A DNA stretch of 64,000 nucleotides from Salaquimonas pukyongi (lineage in GTDB: Bacteria > Pseudomonadota > Alphaproteobacteria > Rhizobiales > Rhizobiaceae): NCBI RefSeq assembly GCF_001953055.1, contig NZ_CP019044.1:868001-932000 (forward strand), in the 5' to 3' direction. Below the pieces are notes generated by a model. It made no database searches and was not told where the DNA came from. It saw nothing but the letters and a program-made list of their open reading frames with translations. Shown here in pieces: positions 9,287 through 17,425 of this stretch (position 1 is its first letter; each line of letters begins with the position of its first letter). The position numbers were made by a program, and so were the translations under genes.

Positions 9287-10242
9287 TGCTTTACTCCCTT
9301 AAGCCGTACATGGCTGAGAAGGGGAAGGTGGTCGGAGCCGATGGCCGGAAGCGTTTGCGTGCGGTCAACCGTGAACCGCCCCTTGAACAGAATGTTGTCG
9401 ATCGGCAGCCCGAAGAGCGGCGCGAGAAAACCGGGAAACCACTTGTACATCCAGGTGCCGCCGAAGCCGCGCTGAATCTTCAGCCCGCCATAGGCGGCAA
9501 TGCGCGCCACCGAATGGCTCCATGTCGCCGCATTGAAATCCCCCGCGACAATCGCATTCTTGCCGAGGCTTTCCAGCCTGGGCCTGATCTCGTCAATCTG
9601 CCGGGGGCCGCTGGCAGGCCACGGCCAGCGAAGATGAACAATGCCCAGTTCAACCCATTCATCGCCGATCATGAATTCGCTGAAACCCATCGCTCCATAA
9701 GGGCCGCAATAATCCTTGCCGCTGCGCATCGGAAACTTCGAGAAAATCATCGAGCCGCCGATGGCACCCCATTCGGCGCAATGAAAGCGTTGCGGATAAT
9801 GCGCGTTGAGCTGGTTGAGCGCATCCTGCCAAAGCCGGGAGGTTTCGTTGAGCATGACCACTTCGGCATCGGTATCCAGAATAAGGTCGATGACTTCCTG
9901 CCGCCCCGGATTGTCGAAGCGCAGGTTGAACTGAAGCAGGCGAAATGGCATTCCCGCTGCATTTCCCGCAAGACCGGGATCAGCGCTCGCCGGTTCAATC
10001 CGGTTGTTGGCGCCGCTCTGCCAGATGCCCAAGGCGGCAAATACCAGCAGGATAAGCGGCGCGCGCTCAATACGCAGCAAAAGTCCGGCAGCCGTCAGCA
10101 GCAATAGCCCAAGCGCAAAATGCCATCTGAAATGGGCTGCCGTGTCGAAAGCCGGATGCACGAAACCGAAAAAGCCCGACACAAGGCCGGCAATCAGGCC
10201 GAGGCTTGCCAGCAGGAACAAAATGCGGGTCAACGATGTCAT
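9283..10242 (-). CDS. Membrane-anchored endonuclease/exonuclease/phosphatase (EEP) family protein
   Basis: A 319-residue protein with two or three N-terminal hydrophobic segments (about residues 5-25, 40-57 and 63-77), followed by an EEP hydrolase domain from about residue 95. Visible EEP motifs are LLQFNLRFDN (metal-binding Asn), VVMLNETS (Glu), VAGDFNAATWS (Asp and Asn) and the C-terminal AIGSDHLPLL (Asp-His). The layout suggests a membrane-tethered hydrolase of the type often called endonuclease/phosphatase; the substrate (nucleic acid, phospholipid or inositol phosphate) cannot be told. It lies 12 bases after amn and overlaps nnrD by four bases, so the three are co-transcribed. Confidence 0.85.
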   Translation of the reverse strand: MTSLTRILFLLASLGLIAGLVSGFFGFVHPAFDTAAHFRWHFALGLLLLTAAGLLLRIERAPLILLVFAALGIWQSGANNRIEPASADPGLAGNAAGMPFRLLQFNLRFDNPGRQEVIDLILDTDAEVVMLNETSRLWQDALNQLNAHYPQRFHCAEWGAIGGSMIFSKFPMRSGKDYCGPYGAMGFSEFMIGDEWVELGIVHLRWPWPASGPRQIDEIRPRLESLGKNAIVAGDFNAATWSHSVARIAAYGGLKIQRGFGGTWMYKWFPGFLAPLFGLPIDNILFKGRFTVDRTQTLPAIGSDHLPLLSHVRLKGVKQ

Positions 10243-10254
10243 CTGATGTGTCCG

Positions 10255-11757
10255 CTACTGAAACGCCGTCTCGTTGAAGGCCCGCAGCTTTCTGGAATGC
10301 AGCCTTTCGGCCGGCATCTCGCGCAGTTTCTCCATGGCCCTGATGCCGATGGTAAGATGCTGGGCGACCTGCCGGTTGTAGAACTCGGTCGCCATGCCCG
10401 GCAATTTCAGCTCGCCATGCAGCGGCTTGTCGGAAATGCAAAGCAGCGTTCCATAGGGAACACGGAAGCGGAACCCGTTTGCGGCTATCGTCGCCGATTC
10501 CATGTCGAGCCCGATCGCCCGCGACTGGGAAAGGCGCTGCACCGGCCCCTGCTGGTCGCGCAATTCCCAATTGCGGTTGTCGATGGTGGCGACCGTGCCG
10601 GTACGCATGATCATTTTCAGTTCATAGCCTGAAAGACCGGTCACCTCCGCAACGGCACTTTCAAGCGCAATCTGCACTTCCGCCAGGGCCGGGATCGGTA
10701 CCCAGACCGGCAAATCCTCATTGAGCACGTTGTCTTCGCGCACATAGGCATGAGCCAGCACATAGTCGCCAAGCGACTGGGTGTTGCGCAGGCCGGCGCA
10801 GTGGCCGAGCATGAGCCAGGTATGGGGCCTCAACACCGCCACATGGTCGGTAATCGTCTTGGCGTTGGACGGGCCAATGCCGATGTTGATCATGGTGATG
10901 CCGGAGCGGCCCTTGCGCTTGAGATGATAGGCCGGCATTTGCGGAAGACGGGCAGGATATACCCCTTCCGGCTCAACCTTCGATCCGCGCACGATCACGT
11001 TGCCCGGTTCCACAAGTTCGGTATAGCCGCTGTCGGGATCATCCAGCATCCGGTGGGCGAAGTGCACGAACTCGTCCATGTAGAACTGGTAGTTGGTAAA
11101 CAGCATGTAGTTCTGGAAATGGGTCGGGCTGGTGGCGGTGTAATGCGCCAGGCGGTGCAGGGAGTAGTCGATCCGCGTTGCAGTAAACGGTGCCAGGGGC
11201 TGCGGCGTGCCGGGCGTGTCATCGAACTGGCCGTTGACGATGCGGTCATCGGTTGTGGTCAGGTCCGGCGCGTCGAAGATATCGCGCAGTGGCCGTTCAA
11301 GCCGCGAATGGATCGAGCCGTCAACATGGGTTCCTTCGCCGATGGCAAAATGCAGCGGCATGGGAACCGCCGATATGCCGATGGTGACCGGAACGCCGTG
11401 ATTTTCCAAAAGCAGTGCAATCTGTTTTTCCAGATAATGCTTGAAGAGATCGGGCCGCGTTACCGTGGTGAAATAGTCTCCTGGACCCGCCACATGACCA
11501 TAGGCCAGCCGCGAGTCGATCTTGGCGTGACTGGTCGTGGAAAAGTGGATTTCAGGATAGAACGCGCGAAAACGGTGCGTCGGCGGTTCGCCTTTCAGTG
11601 CCTGTTCGAAATGTTTGCGCAGGAACTCGGTCGAAAGGGCATAGAGCGACTGCAGTTCCGCGACGGCTTCCCCGGCATCGGAAGTCGTTCTGGCTTCCGG
11701 ATAGTCCGGAGTTTGAATGGGCAGGTCGGAGCGGTTTGGATGGCTGATCGATTCCAT
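10255..11757 (-). CDS. amn: AMP nucleosidase
   Basis: This 500-residue cytoplasmic enzyme splits AMP into adenine and ribose 5-phosphate, buffering adenylate pools. Its length and body match bacterial Amn. An N-terminal domain (about residues 1-180) contains the family segments HFEQALKGE and RFRAFYPEI. The C-terminal phosphorylase-like domain includes MINIGIGPSNAKTITDHVAV, RPHTWLMLGHCAGLR, YVLAHAYVRED and the substrate-binding ALDMES-equivalent GLDMESATIAANGFRFRVPYG. It heads the leftward operon amn - EEP - nnrD. The proximity of an NAD(P)H-repair gene suggests a shared nucleotide-housekeeping theme, which is inference. Confidence 0.93.
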   Translation of the reverse strand: MESISHPNRSDLPIQTPDYPEARTTSDAGEAVAELQSLYALSTEFLRKHFEQALKGEPPTHRFRAFYPEIHFSTTSHAKIDSRLAYGHVAGPGDYFTTVTRPDLFKHYLEKQIALLLENHGVPVTIGISAVPMPLHFAIGEGTHVDGSIHSRLERPLRDIFDAPDLTTTDDRIVNGQFDDTPGTPQPLAPFTATRIDYSLHRLAHYTATSPTHFQNYMLFTNYQFYMDEFVHFAHRMLDDPDSGYTELVEPGNVIVRGSKVEPEGVYPARLPQMPAYHLKRKGRSGITMINIGIGPSNAKTITDHVAVLRPHTWLMLGHCAGLRNTQSLGDYVLAHAYVREDNVLNEDLPVWVPIPALAEVQIALESAVAEVTGLSGYELKMIMRTGTVATIDNRNWELRDQQGPVQRLSQSRAIGLDMESATIAANGFRFRVPYGTLLCISDKPLHGELKLPGMATEFYNRQVAQHLTIGIRAMEKLREMPAERLHSRKLRAFNETAFQ

Positions 11758-11821
11758 ATCCCTGAATAGGGCATTTCCGGTGGCTCTGCCAACTGCGGAA
11801 GAAGCCGGTAATGCGCCGGCT

Positions 11822-12028
11822 TCAGCCGATCAGCGTGTTGGCGGACGGGCGGATCGCGCAGGTTTTTTGGCCCTTGCAGGAAAACTTCATGATCAGTGGC
11901 AATTCCGGAGAGATTGAAGGACTGGAAATGACGTCCCGGCGGGTTTCCTGAATGAGATTGGCCGTCAGCACGCCGAATGCGGCGATCATGGCGGCTACCA
12001 ATATGAAGCGGCGGTACAGGATGGTCAT
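11822..12028 (-). CDS. Small single-pass membrane or secreted protein of unknown function
   Basis: A 68-residue protein. The ATG at 12028 is chosen because AAAAGGGGAAGCC lies directly upstream; the longer frame to 12181 has no such site. Residues 7-25 (RFILVAAMIAAFGVLTANL) form one hydrophobic helix after a short basic start, followed by a mostly polar tail with two cysteines in SCKGQKTCAI. No family is recognised. It sits 64 bases beyond the amn start, on the same strand and upstream of amn, so it could be read through into amn. The good ribosome site and signal-like start argue it is real. Confidence 0.6.
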   Translation of the reverse strand: MTILYRRFILVAAMIAAFGVLTANLIQETRRDVISSPSISPELPLIMKFSCKGQKTCAIRPSANTLIG

Positions 12029-12183
12029 GGCTTCCCCTTTTCCGGTTTTGCAGAAGATCGCAGCAATGGCGTTTCCCCGATGCTGGAGAGTGTGCCAGAG
12101 GAGCGCTGAACTTGTTCTGAGGGGGACGTTCAGGTGGTGTTCAGAAAGAGTGAAGCCCGACGTTGCGGGACAGGAAAGCAAAC

Positions 12184-12204
12184 AGGGGAGCCGCGGCCCC
12201 CCCT
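12184..12204 (-). terminator. GC-rich hairpin, probable terminator for the DUF2147 gene
   Basis: AGGGG and CCCCT flank GCC-GC-GGC, giving a strong GC stem. On the minus strand it is followed by TGTTTGCTTTCC, which is moderately T-rich. It lies 66 bases downstream of the DUF2147 stop. A second GC palindrome (GGTCCGCGGACC, 12233-12244) lies between them. Confidence 0.4.
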
Positions 12205-12269
12205 GAAAACGGTCTTGTATTGTTTGCAGCGCGGTCCGCGGACCATGCCCGGACCGCTGATGTAAAGGC

Positions 12270-12623
12270 CTACTGGCGCTTCCAGTTCTCGCCCTTGCAG
12301 ATCATGCCGCCAAGAACGCAGCCCGAAAGCTTCATCGTATTGCCGTTGATCTTGGCTTTGCCGCTATAGGTTTTGCCTTCGTCAAGCGCGATGACCTTGC
12401 CCTTGTAATCGGCACCCGAACCCGTCATGCAGCCAATCGACTTGCCCTTGTGTTCACCGCTTTGAACAGTGCCACAGAACTGCCCGCCCCGTTTGGAATA
12501 TTTTATCAGCGTGCCAGTGGACGGCCGCAGCCAGTTGCCTTCGATCGGCTCAGCAGCATACGCAGCAACTGAAGAAACGGACAGCGCAAGCATCAAGGCG
12601 CCGCCAACAAGAAACTTTTTCAT
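12270..12623 (-). CDS. DUF2147-like secreted protein
   Basis: A 117-residue exported protein. The ATG at 12623 has GGTGGAGGAAATC upstream and gives a clean signal peptide (MKKFLVGGALMLALSVSSV, cleavage near AYAAEP). The mature part opens with IEGNWLRPSTGTLIKY and contains FCGTVQSGEHKG, TYSGKAKINGNTMKLSGCVLGGMICKGENW, the pattern of the small beta-rich DUF2147 family (periplasmic, function unknown). Three cysteines (FCG, GCV, ICK) plus one in IGCMTG could form two disulfides. It is monocistronic and bounded by non-coding DNA on both sides. Confidence 0.8.
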   Translation of the reverse strand: MKKFLVGGALMLALSVSSVAAYAAEPIEGNWLRPSTGTLIKYSKRGGQFCGTVQSGEHKGKSIGCMTGSGADYKGKVIALDEGKTYSGKAKINGNTMKLSGCVLGGMICKGENWKRQ

Positions 12624-13070
12624 GATTTCCTCCACCTTCCGGCAATAACGGGTATTGCCTGTGTTTTGCCCCGGTCATCCGCAGGCGGCAGTGCAAAGCT
12701 GCTTGCCGCTTGCCCGTTCCGGTCTGACCAGTGTCTTACTTATACGTAAACGTGATCTGGAGCAAGAGACAGGTGTATCGCGTTCTGGTTTGACGAGACA
12801 ATCGCGGGTGGCCCAGCCGGCCCACCGCCCACGGGTTTTGTCCGCAATTTAATTCAAATTCCCAACCGCGCTTCGCGCCAAGGTTACTCCGCGCTTAAGT
12901 TTGAGAAGTGAATCGCGGGTAAAAATCCTTGTAAGCAATTGAAAAACAAGGGATTTGTAAGTGAATCAATAGTGAAATTTACGAAGCATTTTATCTTTGT
13001 TTGTGGCTGATTAAGCATTTGGTTTAGCGAAAGATTCAAGGCGGGCTGGCAAATTCCCACTCACAAACAA

Positions 13071-13092
13071 GAGCCGGACCAACCGGCCGCAA
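13071..13092. repeat. CCGG hairpin repeat, copy 1
   Basis: GAGCCGGA-CCAA-CCGGCCGCAA forms a small CCGG stem. A near-identical copy (GAGCCGGA-TAA-CCGGCCGCAA) lies at 13583-13603, so the two flank the small SEL1-like gene. Role unknown. Confidence 0.6.
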
Positions 13093-13181
13093 GAACAAGA
13101 AGCCGGAAAAACCGGACATAAGGCAGAAGGGCACGAAGTGGCTCTGAAGCGTTGACAGGGAACTTTTTGGACAACGGCCCC

Positions 13182-13215
13182 CGGGAATACCCATGAGGCG
13201 GGAATACTCATGAGG
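13182..13215. repeat. 17-base tandem duplication upstream of the SEL1-like gene
   Basis: CGGGAATACCCATGAGG (13182-13198) is followed directly by CGGGAATACTCATGAGG (13199-13215), one mismatch. It ends 46 bases before the SEL1-like start. It could be a paired protein-binding site or a replication slip. Confidence 0.6.
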
Positions 13216-13261
13216 GCCGATGGAAAACCGCCGCAAAGGCGGACAGGACGGGGACAGAAAA

Positions 13262-13528
13262 ATGGCCTATTTTGATGCCGGAACCACAAGTTTTGACGAT
13301 ATTGCCGCTACCGGCAATGCCGAGACACTGTTTGAGCTTGGTCTGATGTATGCCACCGGGCGCAACGGCGAGACCGATGTCATTGCCGCGCACAAATGGC
13401 TCAACATTGCCGCTTTCCGCGGTATTGACGCGGCCAAGCATCATCGTGAGGCGCTGGCGGCGGAAATGAGCCGTGAGGAAATCGCCCAGGCCCAGCGCGA
13501 AGCCCGTGACTGGATTACCCGCCACTAG
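13262..13528 (+). CDS. Small SEL1-like repeat protein
   Basis: An 88-residue cytoplasmic protein. The ATG at 13262 is chosen because GGACGGGGAC precedes it; the longer frame from 13220 has no site. Residues 16-60 (NAETLFELGLMYATGRNG, DVIAAHKWLNIAAFRG, DAAKHHREALAAEM) form one and a half SEL1-type helical repeats, a fold used for protein contacts. A basic C-terminal helix follows. No signal peptide or membrane segment is present. It stands alone between two hairpin-rich non-coding regions. Partner and role are unknown. Confidence 0.72.
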   Translation: MAYFDAGTTSFDDIAATGNAETLFELGLMYATGRNGETDVIAAHKWLNIAAFRGIDAAKHHREALAAEMSREEIAQAQREARDWITRH

Positions 13529-13582
13529 AACTGCGGGTAATCAAAAGTTCCATAAATAGCCGGTAGGCCGGCCAATAATCAT

Positions 13583-13603
13583 GAGCCGGATAACCGGCCG
13601 CAA
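13583..13603. repeat. CCGG hairpin repeat, copy 2
   Basis: GAGCCGGA-TAA-CCGGCCGCAA matches the copy at 13071-13092 except for the loop. Together they bracket the SEL1-like gene. Confidence 0.6.
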
Positions 13604-13616
13604 ACTCTGCCGAAAA

Positions 13617-13676
13617 GAGCGCGAAAAGCGCCGGGGCGACAAGCCGGGGCAGAAAAACAAGAGCGCGAAAAGCGCC
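13617..13676. repeat. Two identical GCGC hairpins 44 bases apart
   Basis: GAGCGCGAAAAGCGCC occurs at 13617-13632 and again, identical, at 13661-13676. Each can fold as GCGC-GAAAA-GCGC. Between them is another short stem (GCCGGGGCGACAAGCCGGGGC region). Confidence 0.6.
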
Positions 13677-13721
13677 TGATCCTAAAGTGGTGCCGGTTTT
13701 CGGGAGGCGCCCACACCAGAT

Positions 13722-13794
13722 GCTGTCTGTTTCCACCAATCGTCAGGGCTGCCAGTTGGCTTGCCAGCGGCCTTGGTTGTTGGAAACAGGCAGC
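13722..13794. repeat. 18-base imperfect inverted repeat
   Basis: GCTGTCTGTTTCCACCAA (13722-13739) and TTGTTGGAAACAGGCAGC (13777-13794) pair at 16 of 18 positions across a 37-base loop. It lies about 180 bases ahead of pcaD. It could be a structured leader or the remains of a small mobile repeat. Confidence 0.5.
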
Positions 13795-13841
13795 TTTTGT
13801 TTGCCAAACCCTGCATGATCTATCCGCGGAACGGCATTATT

Positions 13842-13851
13842 TTGCATACAA
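13842..13851. promoter_or_regulatory. Candidate GntR-like operator upstream of pcaD
   Basis: TTGCATACAA is one base away from the perfect palindrome TTGTATACAA, a form often bound by GntR-type regulators. It lies 121 bases before pcaD. No regulator gene is adjacent and no PcaQ-type ATAACC-N4-GGTTAA box was found, so this is weak. Confidence 0.25.
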
Positions 13852-13971
13852 TGGACGCCAGTTCCGCTGGCTGTTTGTGGGCCCGCAGCCTGGCTGCCAC
13901 CTGCCATTTTACTTGACCGCAAAACAATGCCACTTTCTGCCCCGGCGCCATACCGGCAACAGGGAGATGTC

Positions 13972-14799
13972 ATGCAATTTGCCGAACTGAACGGGGTTAC
14001 GCTGCACTATCAGACAATCGGTGCAGCAAAGGACAAGCCGCTGATTGTGTTCATCAACTCGCTGGGCACCGATTTCCGCATATGGCGCGATGTCATCGTC
14101 GAATTGGCCGGGAATGCGGCCATTCTGACCTATGACAAGCGCGGCCACGGCCTTTCTTCCCTCGGCTCACCGCCCTATTCGATGGGCGATCACGTCGAGG
14201 ACCTGATTGCCCTGCTCGATTATCTTGCCGTCAAGCCGGCGGTTTTGTGCGGCGTGTCGGTTGGCGGCATGATTGCCCAGGGCGTTTATGCCAAGCGGCC
14301 GGACCTCGTTGCCTCCATGATTTTGTGCGATACCGGCCACAAGATCGGCACGAAAGAAATGTGGGACGAGCGCATCAAAAAGGTCACAGAAGATGGCATC
14401 GCAGTGCTGGCAGAGCCCATTCTCGAGCGCTGGTTTACCGCGGATTTCCGGAAAAGCCGAACCGGTGAACTGGAGGGTTACCGCAACATGCTGACCCGCC
14501 AGCCCGCTGAGGGCTATGCGGGGACCTGTGTCGCCATCCGCGATGCCGATTTCACCCAGGACGCGGCCAATATCGCCGTGCCTGCCCTGTGCGTTGTCGG
14601 GGCAGAAGACGGTGCAACACCGCCGGCGCTCGTTGAAGAGCTGGCGGGCCTGATCCCCGATGCAGGGTTTGAGGTGATCGGGGAAGCTGGCCATCTGCCA
14701 TCGATTGATCAACCGAAAAAGCTTGCAGGCCTGATCAAGGGATTTTTGACGGCAAACGCGGCAGCACAGGCAGAAGGTGATGGAGGGTCTTTGCATTGA
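13972..14799 (+). CDS. pcaD: 3-oxoadipate enol-lactonase
   Basis: This 275-residue alpha/beta hydrolase opens the enol-lactone ring to 3-oxoadipate in the protocatechuate branch. The ATG at 13972 has AGGGAGATGTC just upstream. Visible motifs: oxyanion segment FINSLGTDFRIW, TYDKRGHGLS, the nucleophile elbow GVSVGGMIAQ (Ser in G-x-S-x-G), the acid in VVGAEDGATP and the histidine in GEAGHLPSIDQP. It is the first gene of a seven-gene run pcaD-C-H-G-BKACE-F-B with spacings from overlap to about 30 bases. The next gene, pcaC, starts inside its last codons. Confidence 0.92.
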   Translation: MQFAELNGVTLHYQTIGAAKDKPLIVFINSLGTDFRIWRDVIVELAGNAAILTYDKRGHGLSSLGSPPYSMGDHVEDLIALLDYLAVKPAVLCGVSVGGMIAQGVYAKRPDLVASMILCDTGHKIGTKEMWDERIKKVTEDGIAVLAEPILERWFTADFRKSRTGELEGYRNMLTRQPAEGYAGTCVAIRDADFTQDAANIAVPALCVVGAEDGATPPALVEELAGLIPDAGFEVIGEAGHLPSIDQPKKLAGLIKGFLTANAAAQAEGDGGSLH

Positions 14800-15212
14800 G
14801 CGGCAAAACCCCACCCTCCAGGCGCTATGAGGAAGGCATTGCGGTGCGCCGTTCGGTTCTGGGCGGCGATCATGTGGACCGCAGCACGGCAGCGATGACG
14901 GCGTTCGACGAACCTTTCCAGACCTTCATTACTGAAGGCGCCTGGGGTTCGGTTTGGTCCGGGGGTCATCTGAGCAAACGCGAGCGCTCCATGATTACCA
15001 TCGCGCTTCTGGCAGCACTCGGGCACGACGAGGAAGTTGCCATGCATGTGCGCGCTAGCGCCAATACAGGCGCTACCAGGGAAGACATCCGCGAGGCCCT
15101 GATGCATGTGGCGGTGTATGCTGGCGTTCCTGCCGCCAACCGGGCTTTCAAAATTGCCAAACAGGTGTTTGCCCAATCGGAGAAGGACAAGGATAATGGC
15201 GAAGGCAACTAG
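14796..15212 (+). CDS. pcaC: 4-carboxymuconolactone decarboxylase
   Basis: This 138-residue all-helical enzyme decarboxylates gamma-carboxymuconolactone to the enol-lactone that PcaD uses. The start is TTG at 14796, overlapping the pcaD stop by four bases, with TGGAGGGTC upstream. The body matches the CMD family: [81 protein letters not shown] (the last including the catalytic-region Glu and His). The product feeds directly to PcaD, and the overlap suggests translational coupling. Confidence 0.93.
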   Translation: MSGKTPPSRRYEEGIAVRRSVLGGDHVDRSTAAMTAFDEPFQTFITEGAWGSVWSGGHLSKRERSMITIALLAALGHDEEVAMHVRASANTGATREDIREALMHVAVYAGVPAANRAFKIAKQVFAQSEKDKDNGEGN

Positions 15213-15957
15213 CAAAGCCGGTGCTTCGGCCCGGCCCGGTGCGGTATTCCCGCTTCGCGACCGCAAATGGCATCCAAAACCGCGCGATGCAGGCTATCGC
15301 TCCAGCATCCTGCGCTCGCCGAAGAAAAAACTGGTGATAATCCCGCAGACGGCATCAGAGCTTACCGGCCCGGTATTCGGCCATGACCTCATCGGCAACA
15401 AGGACACAGACCTCATCACCAATTTTGCCCGCTCGGGAAAATCGGCCATCGGGGAGCGTATCATCGTCCATGGCCGGGTGCTCGACGAACAGGGCAGGGG
15501 CGTACCCGATTGCCTGGTGGAAATCTGGCAGGCCAATGCGGGCGGGCGCTACCGCCATGTCAATGAATCCTATATCGCTCCGCTCGATCCCGATTTCGGC
15601 GGCTGCGGGCGAACGCTGACGGCAAAGGACGGCAGCTACCGCTTCACCACAATCCGGCCCGGCCCCTATCCCTGGCCGAACGGCCCCAATGACTGGCGTC
15701 CCGCGCACATCCATTTCTCGCTGTTCGGCCAGGCCTTTACCCAGCGCCTGATTACCCAGATGTATTTCGAGGGCGACCCGCTGATCCCGCGCTGTCCCAT
15801 CGTGCGCACGATCAAGGATCCAAAGGCCATCGGTCAGCTTGTGGCAAAACTTGACATGGACGGGGCAAAGCCCATGGATTCGCTGGCCTACCGCTTTGAC
15901 ATCATATTGCGCGGCGCCCGTTCAACCCTGTTTGAAAACCGTCTTGAAGGGAATTGA
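15196..15957 (+). CDS. pcaH: Protocatechuate 3,4-dioxygenase, beta subunit
   Basis: This 253-residue subunit carries the non-haem Fe(III) that cleaves protocatechuate between its hydroxyl groups. Iron ligands are visible as Tyr in [10 protein letters not shown], Tyr in [20 protein letters not shown], and both His of the AHIHFSLFG motif. The N-terminal region (residues 10-60) carries the family lead including LRDRKWHPK and [11 protein letters not shown]. The ATG at 15196 overlaps the end of pcaC by 17 bases, with GAAGGACAAGG upstream. It partners with PcaG immediately downstream. Confidence 0.95.
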   Translation: MAKATSKAGASARPGAVFPLRDRKWHPKPRDAGYRSSILRSPKKKLVIIPQTASELTGPVFGHDLIGNKDTDLITNFARSGKSAIGERIIVHGRVLDEQGRGVPDCLVEIWQANAGGRYRHVNESYIAPLDPDFGGCGRTLTAKDGSYRFTTIRPGPYPWPNGPNDWRPAHIHFSLFGQAFTQRLITQMYFEGDPLIPRCPIVRTIKDPKAIGQLVAKLDMDGAKPMDSLAYRFDIILRGARSTLFENRLEGN

Positions 15958-15969
15958 GGGGAGAAGACG

Positions 15970-16551
15970 ATGGCAAGAAAAAAGGAAAGCCCCTCCCAGA
16001 CCGCCGGACCCTATGTTCACATCGGGCTTACGCCGGGCGCGGTCGGCATTCGGGGCATCTATGCGCAGGACCTGGGCAAGGAAACCGGGGCGGACGCGAT
16101 TACCCTGACTGGAACCGTCTTTGACGGGGCCGGTGAACCCGTGCGCGATTGTCTGATCGAATTTACCCAGGCCGATGAAAAGGGCCGCACGAAGCTGGCA
16201 AAGGTAGGAAGGAAAACCGGTAAGTTCACCGGTTTTGCCCGCGTGCCGGTTGATCTGAAAACCGGGAAGTTCCGGTTGAAAACGGCAAAACCCGGTGCCA
16301 TCAAGGACATTGATGGCACCCTTCATGCGCCCCACATCACCGCATGGATTGTTGCCCGCGGCATCAATATCGGCCTGCACACCCGGATTTACTTTGCCGA
16401 TGAAGCCGAAGCCAATGCCGCCGATCCGGTGCTCTCCCGCGTGCCGAAATCACGGCGTGCTACGCTGATCGCCGATAAGACCGGCAAGAGCCGCTACTGC
16501 ATTGACATCCGCTTGCAGGGGGAGGATGAAACCGTGTTTTTCGACGTCTAG
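15970..16551 (+). CDS. pcaG: Protocatechuate 3,4-dioxygenase, alpha subunit
   Basis: This 193-residue subunit shares the beta-sandwich fold of PcaH but lacks the iron ligands, and completes the active site. It begins with the family signature SPSQTAGPYVHIGLTPGAVG, followed by LTGTVFDGAGEPVRDCLIEF and the C-terminal HTRIYFADE and RYCIDIRLQGEDETVFFDV. GGGGAGAAGACG precedes the start. It lies 12 bases after pcaH. The tip of the sheet, RKTGKFTGFARVPVD, is somewhat lysine-rich compared with the rest. Confidence 0.94.
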   Translation: MARKKESPSQTAGPYVHIGLTPGAVGIRGIYAQDLGKETGADAITLTGTVFDGAGEPVRDCLIEFTQADEKGRTKLAKVGRKTGKFTGFARVPVDLKTGKFRLKTAKPGAIKDIDGTLHAPHITAWIVARGINIGLHTRIYFADEAEANAADPVLSRVPKSRRATLIADKTGKSRYCIDIRLQGEDETVFFDV

Positions 16552-16562
16552 GTCATGAACTC

Positions 16563-17396
16563 ATGTCAAAACCCTGCATCATCTGTGTCGCCATTACCGG
16601 TTCGGTTCCCCGCAAGGAGGACAATCCCGCTGTTCCGATCACCATTTCAGAACAGGTCGAATCGACCCATGCGGCCTTCGAGGCTGGCGCCTCGATTGCC
16701 CATTGCCATGTGCGCCTTGAAGACGGTACCCCCACTTCCGATCCCGAGCGCTTTGCCAGGCTGAAAGAGCAGCTCGAACAACACTGCCCCGGCATGATCA
16801 TCCAGTTTTCCACCGGTGGCCGGTCGGGCGCGGGTGCCGAGCGCGGGGGCATGCTGCCGCTCAGGCCGGACATGGCCTCGCTTACCGTCGGTTCGAACAA
16901 CTTCCCCACCCGTGTCTATGAAAACCCGCCGGACCTCGTTGACTGGCTCGCCGAAGAAATGCGCAAGCATGACATAAAGCCTGAGATCGAGGCATTCGAT
17001 CTTTCCCATATTCATCAGGCTGTCGCCATGAACCGTGACGGACGGATTGCCGGCAAGCTCTACATCCAGTTTGTCATGGGAGTAAAAAACGCCATGCCCG
17101 CCGACAAGGATGTCTTTGATTACTATGTGAAGACCGTGAACCGGCTGGCGCCCGAAGCTGAATGGTGTGCTGCCGGCATCGGCCGCCACCAGATCGATGT
17201 CAATGAATGGTGCATTGCAGCCGGCGGCCACACCCGCACCGGCCTGGAAGATAATGTCCGCCTCGACCGTAACACCCTGGCACCCTCCAATGCCGCGCTG
17301 GTGGCGCGTACCGTCGCGCTGTGCGAGAAGTATGGCCGGCCCGTGGCAACGTCCCAGGAGGCACGCCGCATCCTTGAACTGCGCCCCGCGGCCTGA
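16563..17396 (+). CDS. Beta-keto acid cleavage enzyme (BKACE, DUF849) inside the pca operon
   Basis: This 277-residue TIM-barrel protein is of the BKACE family, which condenses a beta-keto acid with acetyl-CoA to give acetoacetate plus a new CoA ester. Metal-binding histidines are visible in AHCHVRLEDG; other family motifs are QFSTGGRSG, the C-terminal GGHTRTGLEDNVRL (metal-binding Glu) and LAPSNAALVARTVALCEKYGRPVAT. It lies 11 bases after pcaG and 29 before pcaF. Since the operon makes 3-oxoadipate and has no pcaIJ, I infer the reaction 3-oxoadipate + acetyl-CoA to succinyl-CoA + acetoacetate. Family assignment is strong; substrate is inference from position. Confidence 0.9.
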   Translation: MSKPCIICVAITGSVPRKEDNPAVPITISEQVESTHAAFEAGASIAHCHVRLEDGTPTSDPERFARLKEQLEQHCPGMIIQFSTGGRSGAGAERGGMLPLRPDMASLTVGSNNFPTRVYENPPDLVDWLAEEMRKHDIKPEIEAFDLSHIHQAVAMNRDGRIAGKLYIQFVMGVKNAMPADKDVFDYYVKTVNRLAPEAEWCAAGIGRHQIDVNEWCIAAGGHTRTGLEDNVRLDRNTLAPSNAALVARTVALCEKYGRPVATSQEARRILELRPAA

Positions 17397-17425
17397 ACGG
17401 TGCCCGAAAGGGAGTATTCTTCTCC

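Larger units (their letters stand above)
12636..13261. other. Non-coding stretch with AT-rich patch and short repeats
   Basis: No convincing gene is seen in these 626 bases. The left end should hold the promoter of the DUF2147 gene. The middle (about 12840-13020) is clearly richer in A and T than its surroundings. It contains AAGTGAATC twice (12906-12914 and 12959-12967) and an imperfect hairpin AATCCTTGT / ACAAGGGATT. The right end carries small CCGG hairpins and a 17-base tandem repeat listed separately. A small RNA is possible but nothing here proves one. Confidence 0.5.
13529..13971. other. Hairpin-rich non-coding region before the pca operon
   Basis: No gene is supported in these 443 bases. 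The first half is a run of small GC hairpins, including repeated CCGG and GCGC stems (listed separately), which may terminate the SEL1-like transcript. The second half holds an 18-base inverted repeat and a candidate operator, and must contain the promoter of pcaD. Confidence 0.5.

Noticed and set aside
13740-13971. PcaQ-binding site before pcaD
   Set aside because: The ATAACC-N4-GGTTAA type site was looked for and not found, and no pcaQ gene is adjacent.
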